From Mycolicibacterium rutilum (GTDB lineage: Bacteria > Actinomycetota > Actinomycetes > Mycobacteriales > Mycobacteriaceae), in NCBI RefSeq assembly GCF_900108565.1, contig NZ_LT629971.1, forward strand, positions 5,208,001 to 5,272,000: 64,000 bases of DNA, read 5' to 3'. The position numbers and the translations under genes were made by a program. The notes below the pieces were generated by a model, which was given only the letters and a program-made list of their open reading frames with translations, was not told where the DNA came from and ran no database searches. Every line of letters begins with the position of its first letter. Within the stretch, counting starts at the first letter, position 1. Shown here in pieces: positions 1-7,152 of the stretch.

Positions 1-60
1 CAGCGCGCTCGTCCCGGCTTCGCCGCTCAGGTAGGCGACGGCCCCGAGGTCGAAGAGCAC
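1..60 (-). CDS. N-terminal fragment of a protein in the Rv3037c position (window edge)
   Basis: The reverse strand reads a 20-codon open frame from a GTG at 60-58 to the window edge, beginning VLFDLGAVAYL. The GTG lies 2 nt after the TGA of the upstream methyltransferase, as expected for the next gene of an operon. From memory, M. tuberculosis has a SAM-dependent methyltransferase-like gene (Rv3037c) here. Only about 20 residues are visible, so the function is inferred from gene order alone and the GTG start is tentative. Confidence 0.45.
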   Translation of the reverse strand, partial: MLFDLGAVAYLSGEAGTSAL

Positions 61-62
61 GC

Positions 63-1097
63 TCAGTCCGCGGTCGGCTTGACCCCCGTGATCATCACGT
101 TGTAGTACCAGGACTTCGGCACCACGCGGCTCCAGAGGTTCTCGTCGATCCAGCTCAGCGTGATCCAGCTGTTGAACGCGAACTTCGCATAACCCCAGCC
201 CAACCGGCCCGGCGGCACCGCGGCCTCCAGGGTGCGCAGCGGCCAGCCCAGCATCGCGGCGGTGAACTCTGTTGTCGCGGTTAACACCTCGACCGCACCG
301 GCGTTGCGCGCCATGCGCTCGAGGTCGCCGGGCGAGAACGTGTGCAGGTCGACGACGGCTTCCAGCGCGGCCGCCCGCGACGACTCGTCGAGCTCGGTCT
401 GCGGACGCCGCCACCCCGACAGCCCGGGCAGCCGGGTCACATTGGTGACCGCCTTCCACGTCAGCGTGGACAGCGGCCTGGCGTAGTTCTCACCGGCGTT
501 GGTCGGTTCGCCGGCGAACACGAAGCGCCCGCCCGGTTTGAGCACGCGCACGACCTCGCGCAGCGACAATTCGACGTCGGGGATGTGGTGCAGCACCGCG
601 TGGCCGACCACCAGGTCGAAGGTGTCGTCGTCGTAGGGGATGCCCTCGGCGTCGGCGACACGGCCGTCGACCTCCAGGCCGAGGTTCTCGCCGTTGCGCA
701 CGGCGACCTTGACCATGCCCGGCGACAGGTCGGTGACCGAACCGCGCCGCGCCACCCCCGCCTGCATCAGGTTCAGCAGGAAGAACCCGCTGCCGCAGCC
801 CAGCTCCAACGCCCGGTCGTAGGGCAGCTTGTGCTGTTCCTCGTAGGGCACGGTCACGTCGAACAGGTCGCGGGCGTAGTCCACGCAACGCTTGTCGTAG
901 GAGATCGACCACTTCTCGTCGTAGGTCTCGGCTTCCCAGTCGTGGTAGAGCACCTGCGCGAGCTTGGTGTCGTGGCGGGCGGCCTCGACCTGCTCGGCGG
1001 TGGCGTGCGGGTTGGGGGCCGGAGCCGCCCCGGCGGCGACATCAGACGCCGGAGCCGCCCCGGCGGCGCCATCGGAGCGGGAGTCGGTACTCGTCAT
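63..1097 (-). CDS. Class I SAM-dependent methyltransferase (Rv3038c-like)
   Basis: This 344-aa protein has a Rossmann-type methyltransferase core. Motif I is ELGCGSG at residues 98-104, followed by an acidic-loop region (DLSPGM) and motif LKPGGRFVFAGEP. The family transfers a methyl group from SAM, but the substrate is not visible. The first 30 residues are Ala/Pro-rich and hold a tandem in-frame duplication (GAAGAAPA / AAGAAPA) caused by a near-identical 18-nt repeat around 1020-1075; this tail is probably disordered. It lies 11 nt downstream of the echA17-like gene and is the fourth gene of a minus-strand operon (ABC ATPase, NUDIX, enoyl-CoA hydratase, methyltransferase). Confidence 0.9.
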   Translation of the reverse strand: MTSTDSRSDGAAGAAPASDVAAGAAPAPNPHATAEQVEAARHDTKLAQVLYHDWEAETYDEKWSISYDKRCVDYARDLFDVTVPYEEQHKLPYDRALELGCGSGFFLLNLMQAGVARRGSVTDLSPGMVKVAVRNGENLGLEVDGRVADAEGIPYDDDTFDLVVGHAVLHHIPDVELSLREVVRVLKPGGRFVFAGEPTNAGENYARPLSTLTWKAVTNVTRLPGLSGWRRPQTELDESSRAAALEAVVDLHTFSPGDLERMARNAGAVEVLTATTEFTAAMLGWPLRTLEAAVPPGRLGWGYAKFAFNSWITLSWIDENLWSRVVPKSWYYNVMITGVKPTAD

Positions 1098-1108
1098 AAC
1101 AGGGCAGC

Positions 1109-1756
1109 CTAATTGGCGAAGGTGGCCTTGGCCGCAGCCAGTGCCTGCGGTGGGTGGTCGACGAACCGCTCGGCCCAGGCCAGCGCGGCGTCGTAGACGC
1201 CGTCGGGCGCCACCATCTGGTCGATCAGGCCGAGCGCCGACGCCTCCTTCGCGTCGATGAACCGGCCGGTGAACACCAGGTCCTTGGCCTTGCTCTGTCC
1301 GACCGTGCGCGCCAGCCGCTCGGTGCCGCCCGCGGGTGCCCGGCCGGCCAGGATCTCGGTCACGCCGAACTTGACGTTGTCGCCGGAGACCCGCCAGTCG
1401 GCGGCCAGTGCCAGGGTCAGCCCCCCGCCCAGCGCGTAGCCGGTGATCGCGGCGACCACCGGCTTGGGGATGGCGGCAACCGCGTCGGCGGCCTGGCGGC
1501 AGACCGCGGCAGCGGCGGCCGTCTCGTCGGCGTCGAGTGTGGCCAGTTCGGCGGCGTCGTCGCCGGCGGAGAAGATCTCGTGGCCGCCGAAGACGATCAC
1601 CGCGTGCACGTCGGCCCGGTCGGTAAGCCCGCCCGCGGCCTGCGCGATCTCGCGGTACACCTGCCGGGTGAGCGTGTTGGTCGGCGGGCGCGCGATCAGC
1701 AGCGTCGCGATCCCGGGATGCTCGTCGCTGGTGTGGACGGAGACGAACTCACTCAT
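1109..1756 (-). CDS. echA17: Short enoyl-CoA hydratase/isomerase family protein (EchA17-like)
   Basis: This is a crotonase-fold protein of 215 aa. The N-terminal strand MSEFVSVHTS..IATLLIARPPTNTL, the oxyanion-hole loops (FSAGDDAAEL; ITGYALGGGLTLALAAD) and GVTEILAGRAPAGGTERLAR are all present. The second loop carries the usual Gly-Gly but no obvious catalytic glutamate pair, so hydratase activity is uncertain. Family members are usually about 255-260 aa; this one stops after HPPQALAAAKATFAN, so the C-terminal helices that help form the trimer and cover the active site are missing. The ATG at 1756-1754 overlaps the NUDIX stop by 4 nt (ATGA), which fixes the start and suggests translational coupling. 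The symbol rests on synteny with Rv3039c. Confidence 0.85.
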   Translation of the reverse strand: MSEFVSVHTSDEHPGIATLLIARPPTNTLTRQVYREIAQAAGGLTDRADVHAVIVFGGHEIFSAGDDAAELATLDADETAAAAAVCRQAADAVAAIPKPVVAAITGYALGGGLTLALAADWRVSGDNVKFGVTEILAGRAPAGGTERLARTVGQSKAKDLVFTGRFIDAKEASALGLIDQMVAPDGVYDAALAWAERFVDHPPQALAAAKATFAN

Positions 1757-2586
1757 GAGGTGCGCGCGTCGGTCCCGTAACCCTGCGGCGCCCGGCGGTT
1801 GCGGGCGGCGTTGTAGCGGTCGCTGTTGAAGAACTCGATCTCCCAGTTGCCGGTGTCCTTGTTGGCCGCCAGGTGCGGTTCGACCGCGACGATCTGACGT
1901 TCCAGCGCAAGCACTTCGGCGACGGTCCGACCGTTGAGCGAGTCCAGCTGGGTCCAGGTCGGCGGCAGCAGGAAGGTGCGGCCGTCGGCGAAGTCGTCGA
2001 GGCCCTGCTGCGGGGTGATCCAGTCGGCCCGGTCGGTCTCGGTGTTCTCGCCGTCGGCGCGCTGGCCGTCCGGCAGGGCGCCGACGAAGAAGTAGGTGTC
2101 GTAGCGGCGGGTGCGCTCCTCCTTCGGCGTCACCCAGTTCGCCCACGGCCGAAGCAGATCGGCGCGCAGCACCAGGTTCTCCCGACGCAGGAAGTCGGCG
2201 AACGACAGGGACCGGTCGACGAGTGCGGCCCGCGCCTCGCGGTAGACCGAGGCGTCGTCGACCAGCACGTCGCTGTCGTCGGCCGCGCCGGCGAACAGCA
2301 CACCCGACTCCTCGAACGTCTCGCGCGCCGCGGCGCACACCAGTGCCTGAGCCAGATCCGGTTCGACGCCGAATCGTTCTGCCCACCAGGCTGGTTCGGG
2401 CCCGAACCACGCGATGTCGGCGTTGCGGTCGCGGTCGTCGACGCCGCCGCCCGGAAACACCATCACCCCGGCGACGAAGTCCATCGCCGAGTGCCGCCGC
2501 ATCAGGAAGACCTTGATGCCCTCGTCGGTGTCCTTGATCAGCATCACCGTCGCGGCGGGCCGCGGCGTCAATGGCTCGTCAGTCAC
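1753..2586 (-). CDS. NUDIX hydrolase (Rv3040c-like)
   Basis: This is a 277-aa NUDIX-fold hydrolase. It opens with a strand containing VMLIKDTDEGIKVFLMRRH, then the glycine-rich VFPGGGVDDRD and the Nudix-box core AARETFEESGVLFAG, whose REx2EExG glutamates bind metal. An insertion separates the GG loop from the box, typical of the larger CoA- or lipid-type NUDIX proteins in actinobacteria; the substrate is unknown. The start is GTG at 2586-2584, overlapping the TGA of the upstream ABC ATPase gene (GTGA). An excellent Shine-Dalgarno (AGGAGGAGAGC) lies inside the end of that gene. The last 4 nt overlap the echA17-like start. Confidence 0.9.
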   Translation of the reverse strand: MTDEPLTPRPAATVMLIKDTDEGIKVFLMRRHSAMDFVAGVMVFPGGGVDDRDRNADIAWFGPEPAWWAERFGVEPDLAQALVCAAARETFEESGVLFAGAADDSDVLVDDASVYREARAALVDRSLSFADFLRRENLVLRADLLRPWANWVTPKEERTRRYDTYFFVGALPDGQRADGENTETDRADWITPQQGLDDFADGRTFLLPPTWTQLDSLNGRTVAEVLALERQIVAVEPHLAANKDTGNWEIEFFNSDRYNAARNRRAPQGYGTDARTS

Positions 2587-3425
2587 GCTCTCCTCCTGTG
2601 TGCGGCCCGGCTCCTGGCCCGCCGCGCGAAATAGCGTCCGTCGGACACCTCGAGGGTGATCGCCTGACCGAACGCCTTGGACAAGTTCTCGGCCGTCAGC
2701 ACATCGGGCAGCAGACCGGAATCGACGACCTTGCCCTCGGACAGGATCAGGCCGTGCGAGAAGCCCCGCGGGATCTCCTCGACGTGGTGGGTGACGAGCA
2801 CCATCGCCGGCGAGTCCGGGTCCAGGGCCAGATCTTCGAGCCGGGCGAGCAGTTCCTCCCGGCCACCGAGGTCCAGACCGGCAGCGGGTTCGTCGAGCAG
2901 CAGCAGTTCGGGGTCGGTCATCATCGACCGCGCGATCAGCACGCGCTTGCGCTCGCCCTCCGACAGCGTGCCGTAGGTCCGTTCGGCCAGGTGCTCGGCG
3001 CCGACGCTCTCGAGCATGTCGATGGCCTGGTGGTAGTCCATCTCGTCGTACTGCTCACGCCAGCGACCCATGACCGCGTAGCCGGCCGAGACCACCAGAT
3101 CGCGCACCACTTCGGTGTCGGGGATGCGCTGCGACAACGCCGAGCTGCTCAGCCCCACCCGCGAGCGCAGCTCCGACATGTCCGTGCGGCCGAGCCGCTC
3201 GCCGAGCACGTACGCCGTGCCCGACGACGGATGCTCGAGCGCGGCGGCGATACGCAGCAGCGAGGTCTTGCCCGCGCCGTTGGGGCCGATGACCACCCAG
3301 CGCTCGTCGAGTTCGACCGCCCAGGTCAGCGGGCCGACGAGGACCTGGCCGCCCCGCCGCAGCGACACCTTGGCGAAGTCGATCAGCAGGTCCGGGTCGG
3401 CTGAGTCTCCTTCGGGGGTGGGCAC
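2583..3425 (-). CDS. ABC transporter ATP-binding protein (Rv3041c-like)
   Basis: This is a stand-alone ABC ATPase of about 280 aa. Walker A is GPNGAGKTS, the signature LSEGERKRVLIARS, Walker B ELLLLDEPAAGLD, and a switch histidine follows in VLVTHHVEEIPRGFSHGLIL. The subtype resembles ATPases of the ModF/MlaF-like non-importing class, and no cognate permease is next to it. I placed the start at GTG 3425-3423 (VPTPEGDSADPDLL) because the ABC fold begins about 15 residues later; the open frame extends further upstream without a better start. It would overlap the end of the upstream YczE-like frame by 43 nt. Confidence 0.85.
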   Translation of the reverse strand: MPTPEGDSADPDLLIDFAKVSLRRGGQVLVGPLTWAVELDERWVVIGPNGAGKTSLLRIAAALEHPSSGTAYVLGERLGRTDMSELRSRVGLSSSALSQRIPDTEVVRDLVVSAGYAVMGRWREQYDEMDYHQAIDMLESVGAEHLAERTYGTLSEGERKRVLIARSMMTDPELLLLDEPAAGLDLGGREELLARLEDLALDPDSPAMVLVTHHVEEIPRGFSHGLILSEGKVVDSGLLPDVLTAENLSKAFGQAITLEVSDGRYFARRARSRAAHRRRA

Positions 3426-4141
3426 CCGCTCATCGTAGACAGGCGACTTGTGCGTGATTCCGTTCGCCCAGCGATCGTTTTCACGCACAAATCGCCGCGG
3501 GCGGCCCCGTCCAGATCGCCCCGAGCGGCAGCCACTCCGCGCCAGCCGCTGACCGCCAGCACCCGCGTCGGGGTCATCCGCACGAACAGCTGCACCAGCG
3601 GGCCGATCCCGAGCGCATAGGCGACGGTGCCGATCCCGACGGTGCCGCCGAGCAGCCATCCCGCGGCCAGCACGGTGACCTCGATCGAGGTGCGGATCAG
3701 GCGCACCGACAGCCCGGTGCGCTCGACCAGTCCGGTCATCAGCCCGTCGCGCGGACCCGGCCCGAGCCCGGCGCCGACGTAGAGCACGGTGCTCAGCGCG
3801 TTGAGCACCACTGCGCCGAGCATCATCGCGACGCGCGCGGGCAGCGAGGAGGGCGCCGCCAGTAGCCACAGCCCGGCGTCCACCGTGACCGCGATGACGA
3901 TGACGTTGGCGACGGTCCCGATGCCGGGCCGGTTCCGCAGCGGGATCCAGGCCAGCAGCACCGCCGCGCCGACCACCGCCGACGCCATCCCGATCGTCAT
4001 CCCGGTGTGCAGCGACAAGCCCTGGTGGAAGACGTCCCACGGGTCCAGGCCCAATCCGGCGCGCACCATCATCGCCATCGACAGGCCGTAGCCGGTCAGG
4101 CCGACCAGCAACGCCGTGCCGCGCAGCAGCCCCTCACGCAT
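3383..4141 (-). CDS. YczE/YitT-type integral membrane protein with an unusual C-terminal tail
   Basis: The 252-aa frame encodes five or so transmembrane segments, with the characteristic N-terminal LVGLTGYGLSMAMMVRAGLGLDPWDVFHQGL and the later GLGPGPRDGLMTGL. YczE-like proteins commonly sit divergent from MocR regulators, as here. Residues 1-208 look like a complete family member of about 210 aa. The last ~44 residues are hydrophilic, are partly encoded by a palindromic element at 3442-3496, and run into the downstream ABC gene. The native stop may therefore have been lost or shifted. The ATG at 4141-4139 overlaps the upstream small gene by 8 nt. Confidence 0.8.
   Translation of the reverse strand: MREGLLRGTALLVGLTGYGLSMAMMVRAGLGLDPWDVFHQGLSLHTGMTIGMASAVVGAAVLLAWIPLRNRPGIGTVANVIVIAVTVDAGLWLLAAPSSLPARVAMMLGAVVLNALSTVLYVGAGLGPGPRDGLMTGLVERTGLSVRLIRTSIEVTVLAAGWLLGGTVGIGTVAYALGIGPLVQLFVRMTPTRVLAVSGWRGVAAARGDLDGAARGDLCVKTIAGRTESRTSRLSTMSGCPPPKETQPTRTC
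3442..3496. repeat. Long imperfect inverted repeat, REP-like element
   Basis: Two 16-nt arms (3442-3457 and 3481-3496) pair with one mismatch; the left arm reads GGCGACTTGTGCGTGA. The 23-nt spacer is rich in CGATCG/TTCGCC. It lies at the end of the YczE-like frame and just before the ABC ATPase start. I recall similar GCGATTTGTGCGTGA-type palindromes between genes of other mycobacteria, but have not checked. Confidence 0.65.
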
Positions 4142-4289
4142 GGTGGGGAAAGCGCATCCTGATCGCCTCCAATTCCCGGGCCATGCGTTCGGCGTCGCGG
4201 TCGACGTAGTCGCTGTAGGCGATCGGTGGCTGCCAGGTGAAGAGCCGGGCGAGCCGCCCGCCCAGCCGAGAGATCCAGTTTTCGCTCAT
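4134..4289 (-). CDS. Small conserved-looking hypothetical protein, 51 aa
   Basis: The ATG at 4289-4287 opens a 51-aa frame (MSENWISRLGGRLARLFTWQPP...) ending in RMRFPHHA. It is basic and amphipathic at the N-terminus, then helical and charged (YVDRDAERMARELEAIRMRF). I do not recognise a family. It is the first gene of the unit divergent from the MocR regulator and overlaps the YczE-like start by 8 nt, so the two are probably co-translated and under MocR control. The operator at 4305-4337 starts 15 nt upstream of its ATG. Confidence 0.65.
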   Translation of the reverse strand: MSENWISRLGGRLARLFTWQPPIAYSDYVDRDAERMARELEAIRMRFPHHA

Positions 4290-4304
4290 GCCCCGATGAT
4301 TCTG

Positions 4305-4337
4305 GCCAACTGGCTTGCCCTTCAATAGCCAGTTGGC
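4305..4337. promoter_or_regulatory. Putative MocR operator in the divergent promoter
   Basis: Perfect 11-nt inverted repeat: GCCAACTGGCT (4305-4315) and AGCCAGTTGGC (4327-4337), with an 11-nt spacer. A further ACTGGC half-site follows at 4342. It fills the space between the 51-aa gene (start 4289) and the MocR gene (start 4353), where MocR/GntR-type proteins usually bind. Confidence 0.75.
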
Positions 4338-4352
4338 GAATACTGGCCTGTA

Positions 4353-5795
4353 ATGACGATCGATATGCCCGCACGGGCACTGAATGTGGACCGGTTGGCC
4401 CGGGAACTGGGCAACTGGCGGACGTCCAGTCGGACCGGTCCGGCCTACCAAGGTCTGGCCGACGCGATCCGGCTGCTGATCATCGACGGCCGCCTCCCGG
4501 TCGGCGCGCGACTGCCCAGCGAGCGCGCGCTCGCCGATGCGCTGCGGGTGTCGCGGACCACCGTCACCGCCGCCTACACCCAGCTGCGCGACGACGGCTA
4601 CCTCAACGCCCGGCGCGGCGCGCGCAGCACCACGGCGCTGCCGGTCGCCCCGGCCGCGCGCGTCGAGTCCGCGCCGCCGACGGTCAGCCTGGCCGCCGCG
4701 GCGCTCTCGGCTCCCGCGGCCGCGGTGATGGAGGCGTTCTCCGAGGCCACCCAGGATGTGACGCCGTATCTGCACGCCCCGGGCCACGAACTCGTCGGCG
4801 TCCCCGCCCTGCGGCAGGCCATTGCCGAAAGGTATTGCGAGCGAGGCCTTCCCACCGATCCAGAAGAGATCATGGTGACGACGGGCGCGCTGCACGCCAT
4901 CGGGTTGATCCTGACGACCTACGTCCAGCCCGGCGACCGCGTGCTCGTCGAGCAACCGACCTACCACGGTGCGCTGTCCTCGATCGCGACGTCCGGGGCC
5001 CGCGCGGTGCCGGTCGCGCTGACCGACGACGGTTGGGACCTCGACGCACTGCAGGCCGTCGTGCACCAGGTGTCGCCGAGCTTGGCGTACCTGATCCCCG
5101 ACAACCAGAACCCGACCGGCATGACGATGCCGACTGCGGACCGAAAACAGTTGGCGCGCATCATCGCCGAGACCCGCACCCGCACCATCATCGACGAGAC
5201 GATCCTCGACATGTGGCTCGACGATCCGATGCCGGGACCGATGGCGGCCGAGATGACCACACGACGCGATCTGGTGCTGACGATCGGCTCAATGTCCAAG
5301 TCGTTCTGGGGCGGGCTGCGGGTCGGCTGGATCCGCGCCGAACGCGCCACCATCGCCACCATCGCGGCGCTGCGGCCGTCGATCGACATGGGCACGGCGG
5401 TGCTCGAACAGTACGCCGCCGCAAGGCTTCTCGCGCGCCATACCGAACTGCTGCCGGAGCGGCGGGAGATCCTGCGCAGCCGCCGCGCACACCTGCAGAC
5501 GCTACTGAGCCGTCACCTGCCCGACTGGGAACCCGGCCCGGGCGTCGGCGGCATGTCCCTGTGGGTACGCCTGCCCGCGCCGATGAGCACGGCGTTGTCG
5601 GCGGCGGCGTCCCGGCTGGGTCTGGATCTGCCCGCCGGCCCGCGGTTCGGCGTCGACGGCACCCTCGAGCGGTTCGTCCGGGTGCCCTACGCGCTGCCCG
5701 AACCGCAGCTCGACGAGGCGGTGGAGTTGCTCGCGCGGGCATGGCACAGCGTCACGGGGCTGTCGGCGCCCGAACCCACCGCGGTGGTCGTCTAA
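4353..5795 (+). CDS. MocR-type GntR/aminotransferase transcriptional regulator
   Basis: This 480-aa two-domain regulator has an N-terminal winged helix of the GntR type at residues 30-95 (LPSERALADALRVSRTTVTAAYTQL, then GYLNARRGARS). A class I aminotransferase-like effector domain covers residues 110-470. PLP-site residues are visible: NPTG at 253-256, D281 for the pyridine nitrogen, and K316 in SMSKSFWGG for the Schiff base. MocR proteins sense PLP or an amino-compound adduct and commonly control a divergent YczE-type membrane gene, as here. Whether it regulates PLP synthesis (PdxR) or transport cannot be told. Its start is the first ATG after the operator at 4305-4337. Confidence 0.92.
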   Translation: MTIDMPARALNVDRLARELGNWRTSSRTGPAYQGLADAIRLLIIDGRLPVGARLPSERALADALRVSRTTVTAAYTQLRDDGYLNARRGARSTTALPVAPAARVESAPPTVSLAAAALSAPAAAVMEAFSEATQDVTPYLHAPGHELVGVPALRQAIAERYCERGLPTDPEEIMVTTGALHAIGLILTTYVQPGDRVLVEQPTYHGALSSIATSGARAVPVALTDDGWDLDALQAVVHQVSPSLAYLIPDNQNPTGMTMPTADRKQLARIIAETRTRTIIDETILDMWLDDPMPGPMAAEMTTRRDLVLTIGSMSKSFWGGLRVGWIRAERATIATIAALRPSIDMGTAVLEQYAAARLLARHTELLPERREILRSRRAHLQTLLSRHLPDWEPGPGVGGMSLWVRLPAPMSTALSAAASRLGLDLPAGPRFGVDGTLERFVRVPYALPEPQLDEAVELLARAWHSVTGLSAPEPTAVVV

Positions 5796-5814
5796 ACCAC
5801 TGCCGAGCAGACGC

Positions 5815-5850
5815 AAAGTCCCCCGGAAAGCCGCGAAAAAGGGGGCTTTC
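5815..5850. terminator. Hairpin between convergent MocR and serB2 genes
   Basis: Two alternative stems are possible: AAAG-T-CCCCC (5815-5824) with GGGGGCTTT (5841-5849), and GAAAGCC (5826-5832) with GGCTTTC (5844-5850). It lies between two convergent stop codons, so it could end transcription from both sides. There is no long T-tract. Confidence 0.5.
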
Positions 5851-5900
5851 GCGTTCCCCTGCCTTCGACGTGGGCCCAGCTCGCGCAAGAGAACGGGCGG

Positions 5901-7142
5901 TCAGTCGGGGATCTCGACGCGGCGCACGACGCCGTCGATCGCGTCCGCGGCCTCGATCTCGCCGCGGGTGATGCCCAGGATGAACAGCACGGAGTCCAGA
6001 TACGGGTTACTCAGCGACGCGTCGGCGACCTCGCGCAGAGCGGGTTTGGCGTTGAACGCCACGCCGAGTCCCGCGGCGGACAGCATGTCGATGTCGTTGG
6101 CGCCGTCGCCGACCGCCACCGTCTGCTCCATCGGCACGCCGGCCTGATGAGCGAAGTCGCGCAGCGCCTTGGCTTTTCCGGGGCGGTCGATGACCTGCCC
6201 GATGACCCGCCCGGTCAGCTTGCCGTCGACGATCTCGAGTTCGTTGGCGGCGACGAAGTCCATCATCAGTTCGTGCGCCAGCGGTTCGATGACCTGACGG
6301 AAACCGCCCGACACGATGCCGCAGTGGAAGCCGAGTCGCCGCAGCGTGCGCAGGGTGGTCCTGGCGCCCGGCGTCAGCTCGATCTGCTCGGCGACGTCGT
6401 CGAGCACCGACGCGGGCAGTCCCGCCAGCGTCGCGACCCGCCGGTGCAGCGATTCGGCGAAGTCCAGTTCACCGCGCATCGCGGCCTCGGTGACCTCCGC
6501 GACCGCAGCCTCGGCGCCGACCCGGGCGGCCAGCATCTCGATGACCTCACCCTGGATCAGCGTGGAGTCGACGTCGAAGACGATGAGCCGCTTGGCCCGC
6601 CGCGACAGGCTGTAGTCCTCGATCGCGACGTCGATCTCCTGGTCGGCGGCGACCCGCGCCAGCGTCTTCTGCAGTTCTTCATAGACCTGCTGCGACGGCA
6701 CCGAGACCCGCAGCTCCAATCCCGTTACCGGGTAATCGGATACGCCGCGGATGGTGTCGATGTTGACCTGCAGCCGGGCCAGTTCGCGGGCCACCACGCC
6801 GAACTCGTCGGCGGTGATCGGCCTGCCGAGCACGATGATCGTGTGCGTCGACGGCTCGCGCATCACCGGCTGCCCGTCGCTGCGTTCGATCGTGACGTCC
6901 AGGCCGACACCGCGGATCGCGGCGGTCACCTCGTCGCGCAAGGGAGCGCCCCCGGTCACCTCGGCCGACCCGGCCACCAGCACCCCGAGCGTCAACCGGC
7001 CGCGGATGACGACCTGCTCGACGTTGAGCAACTCGACGTTGTGGCGCGAGAGCACCTCGAACAACGCCGACGTCACGCCCGGCTGATCGGCGCCGGTGAC
7101 CGTGATCAACAGCGACGAGCGCTCGCGTGGTTGACCGGTCAT
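5901..7142 (-). CDS. serB2: Phosphoserine phosphatase SerB2
   Basis: This 413-aa protein dephosphorylates O-phospho-L-serine in the last step of serine synthesis. Two tandem ACT domains (about residues 10-85 and 98-172) are expected to bind serine and regulate activity. The HAD domain follows: DVDST at 190-194 (nucleophile D190, acid D192), SGG at 278-280, K323, and GDGAND at 345-350. The length and layout match mycobacterial SerB2 (Rv3042c). It is transcribed with or just after ctaD, whose stop lies 11 nt upstream of the serB2 ATG. Confidence 0.96.
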   Translation of the reverse strand: MTGQPRERSSLLITVTGADQPGVTSALFEVLSRHNVELLNVEQVVIRGRLTLGVLVAGSAEVTGGAPLRDEVTAAIRGVGLDVTIERSDGQPVMREPSTHTIIVLGRPITADEFGVVARELARLQVNIDTIRGVSDYPVTGLELRVSVPSQQVYEELQKTLARVAADQEIDVAIEDYSLSRRAKRLIVFDVDSTLIQGEVIEMLAARVGAEAAVAEVTEAAMRGELDFAESLHRRVATLAGLPASVLDDVAEQIELTPGARTTLRTLRRLGFHCGIVSGGFRQVIEPLAHELMMDFVAANELEIVDGKLTGRVIGQVIDRPGKAKALRDFAHQAGVPMEQTVAVGDGANDIDMLSAAGLGVAFNAKPALREVADASLSNPYLDSVLFILGITRGEIEAADAIDGVVRRVEIPD

Positions 7143-7152
7143 GCCGCGATCG

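Noticed and set aside
4290..5066. Upstream extension of the 51-aa gene to a 310-aa protein
   Set aside because: The extension is antisense to the MocR gene and crosses the operator; the ATG at 4289 gives a compact gene.
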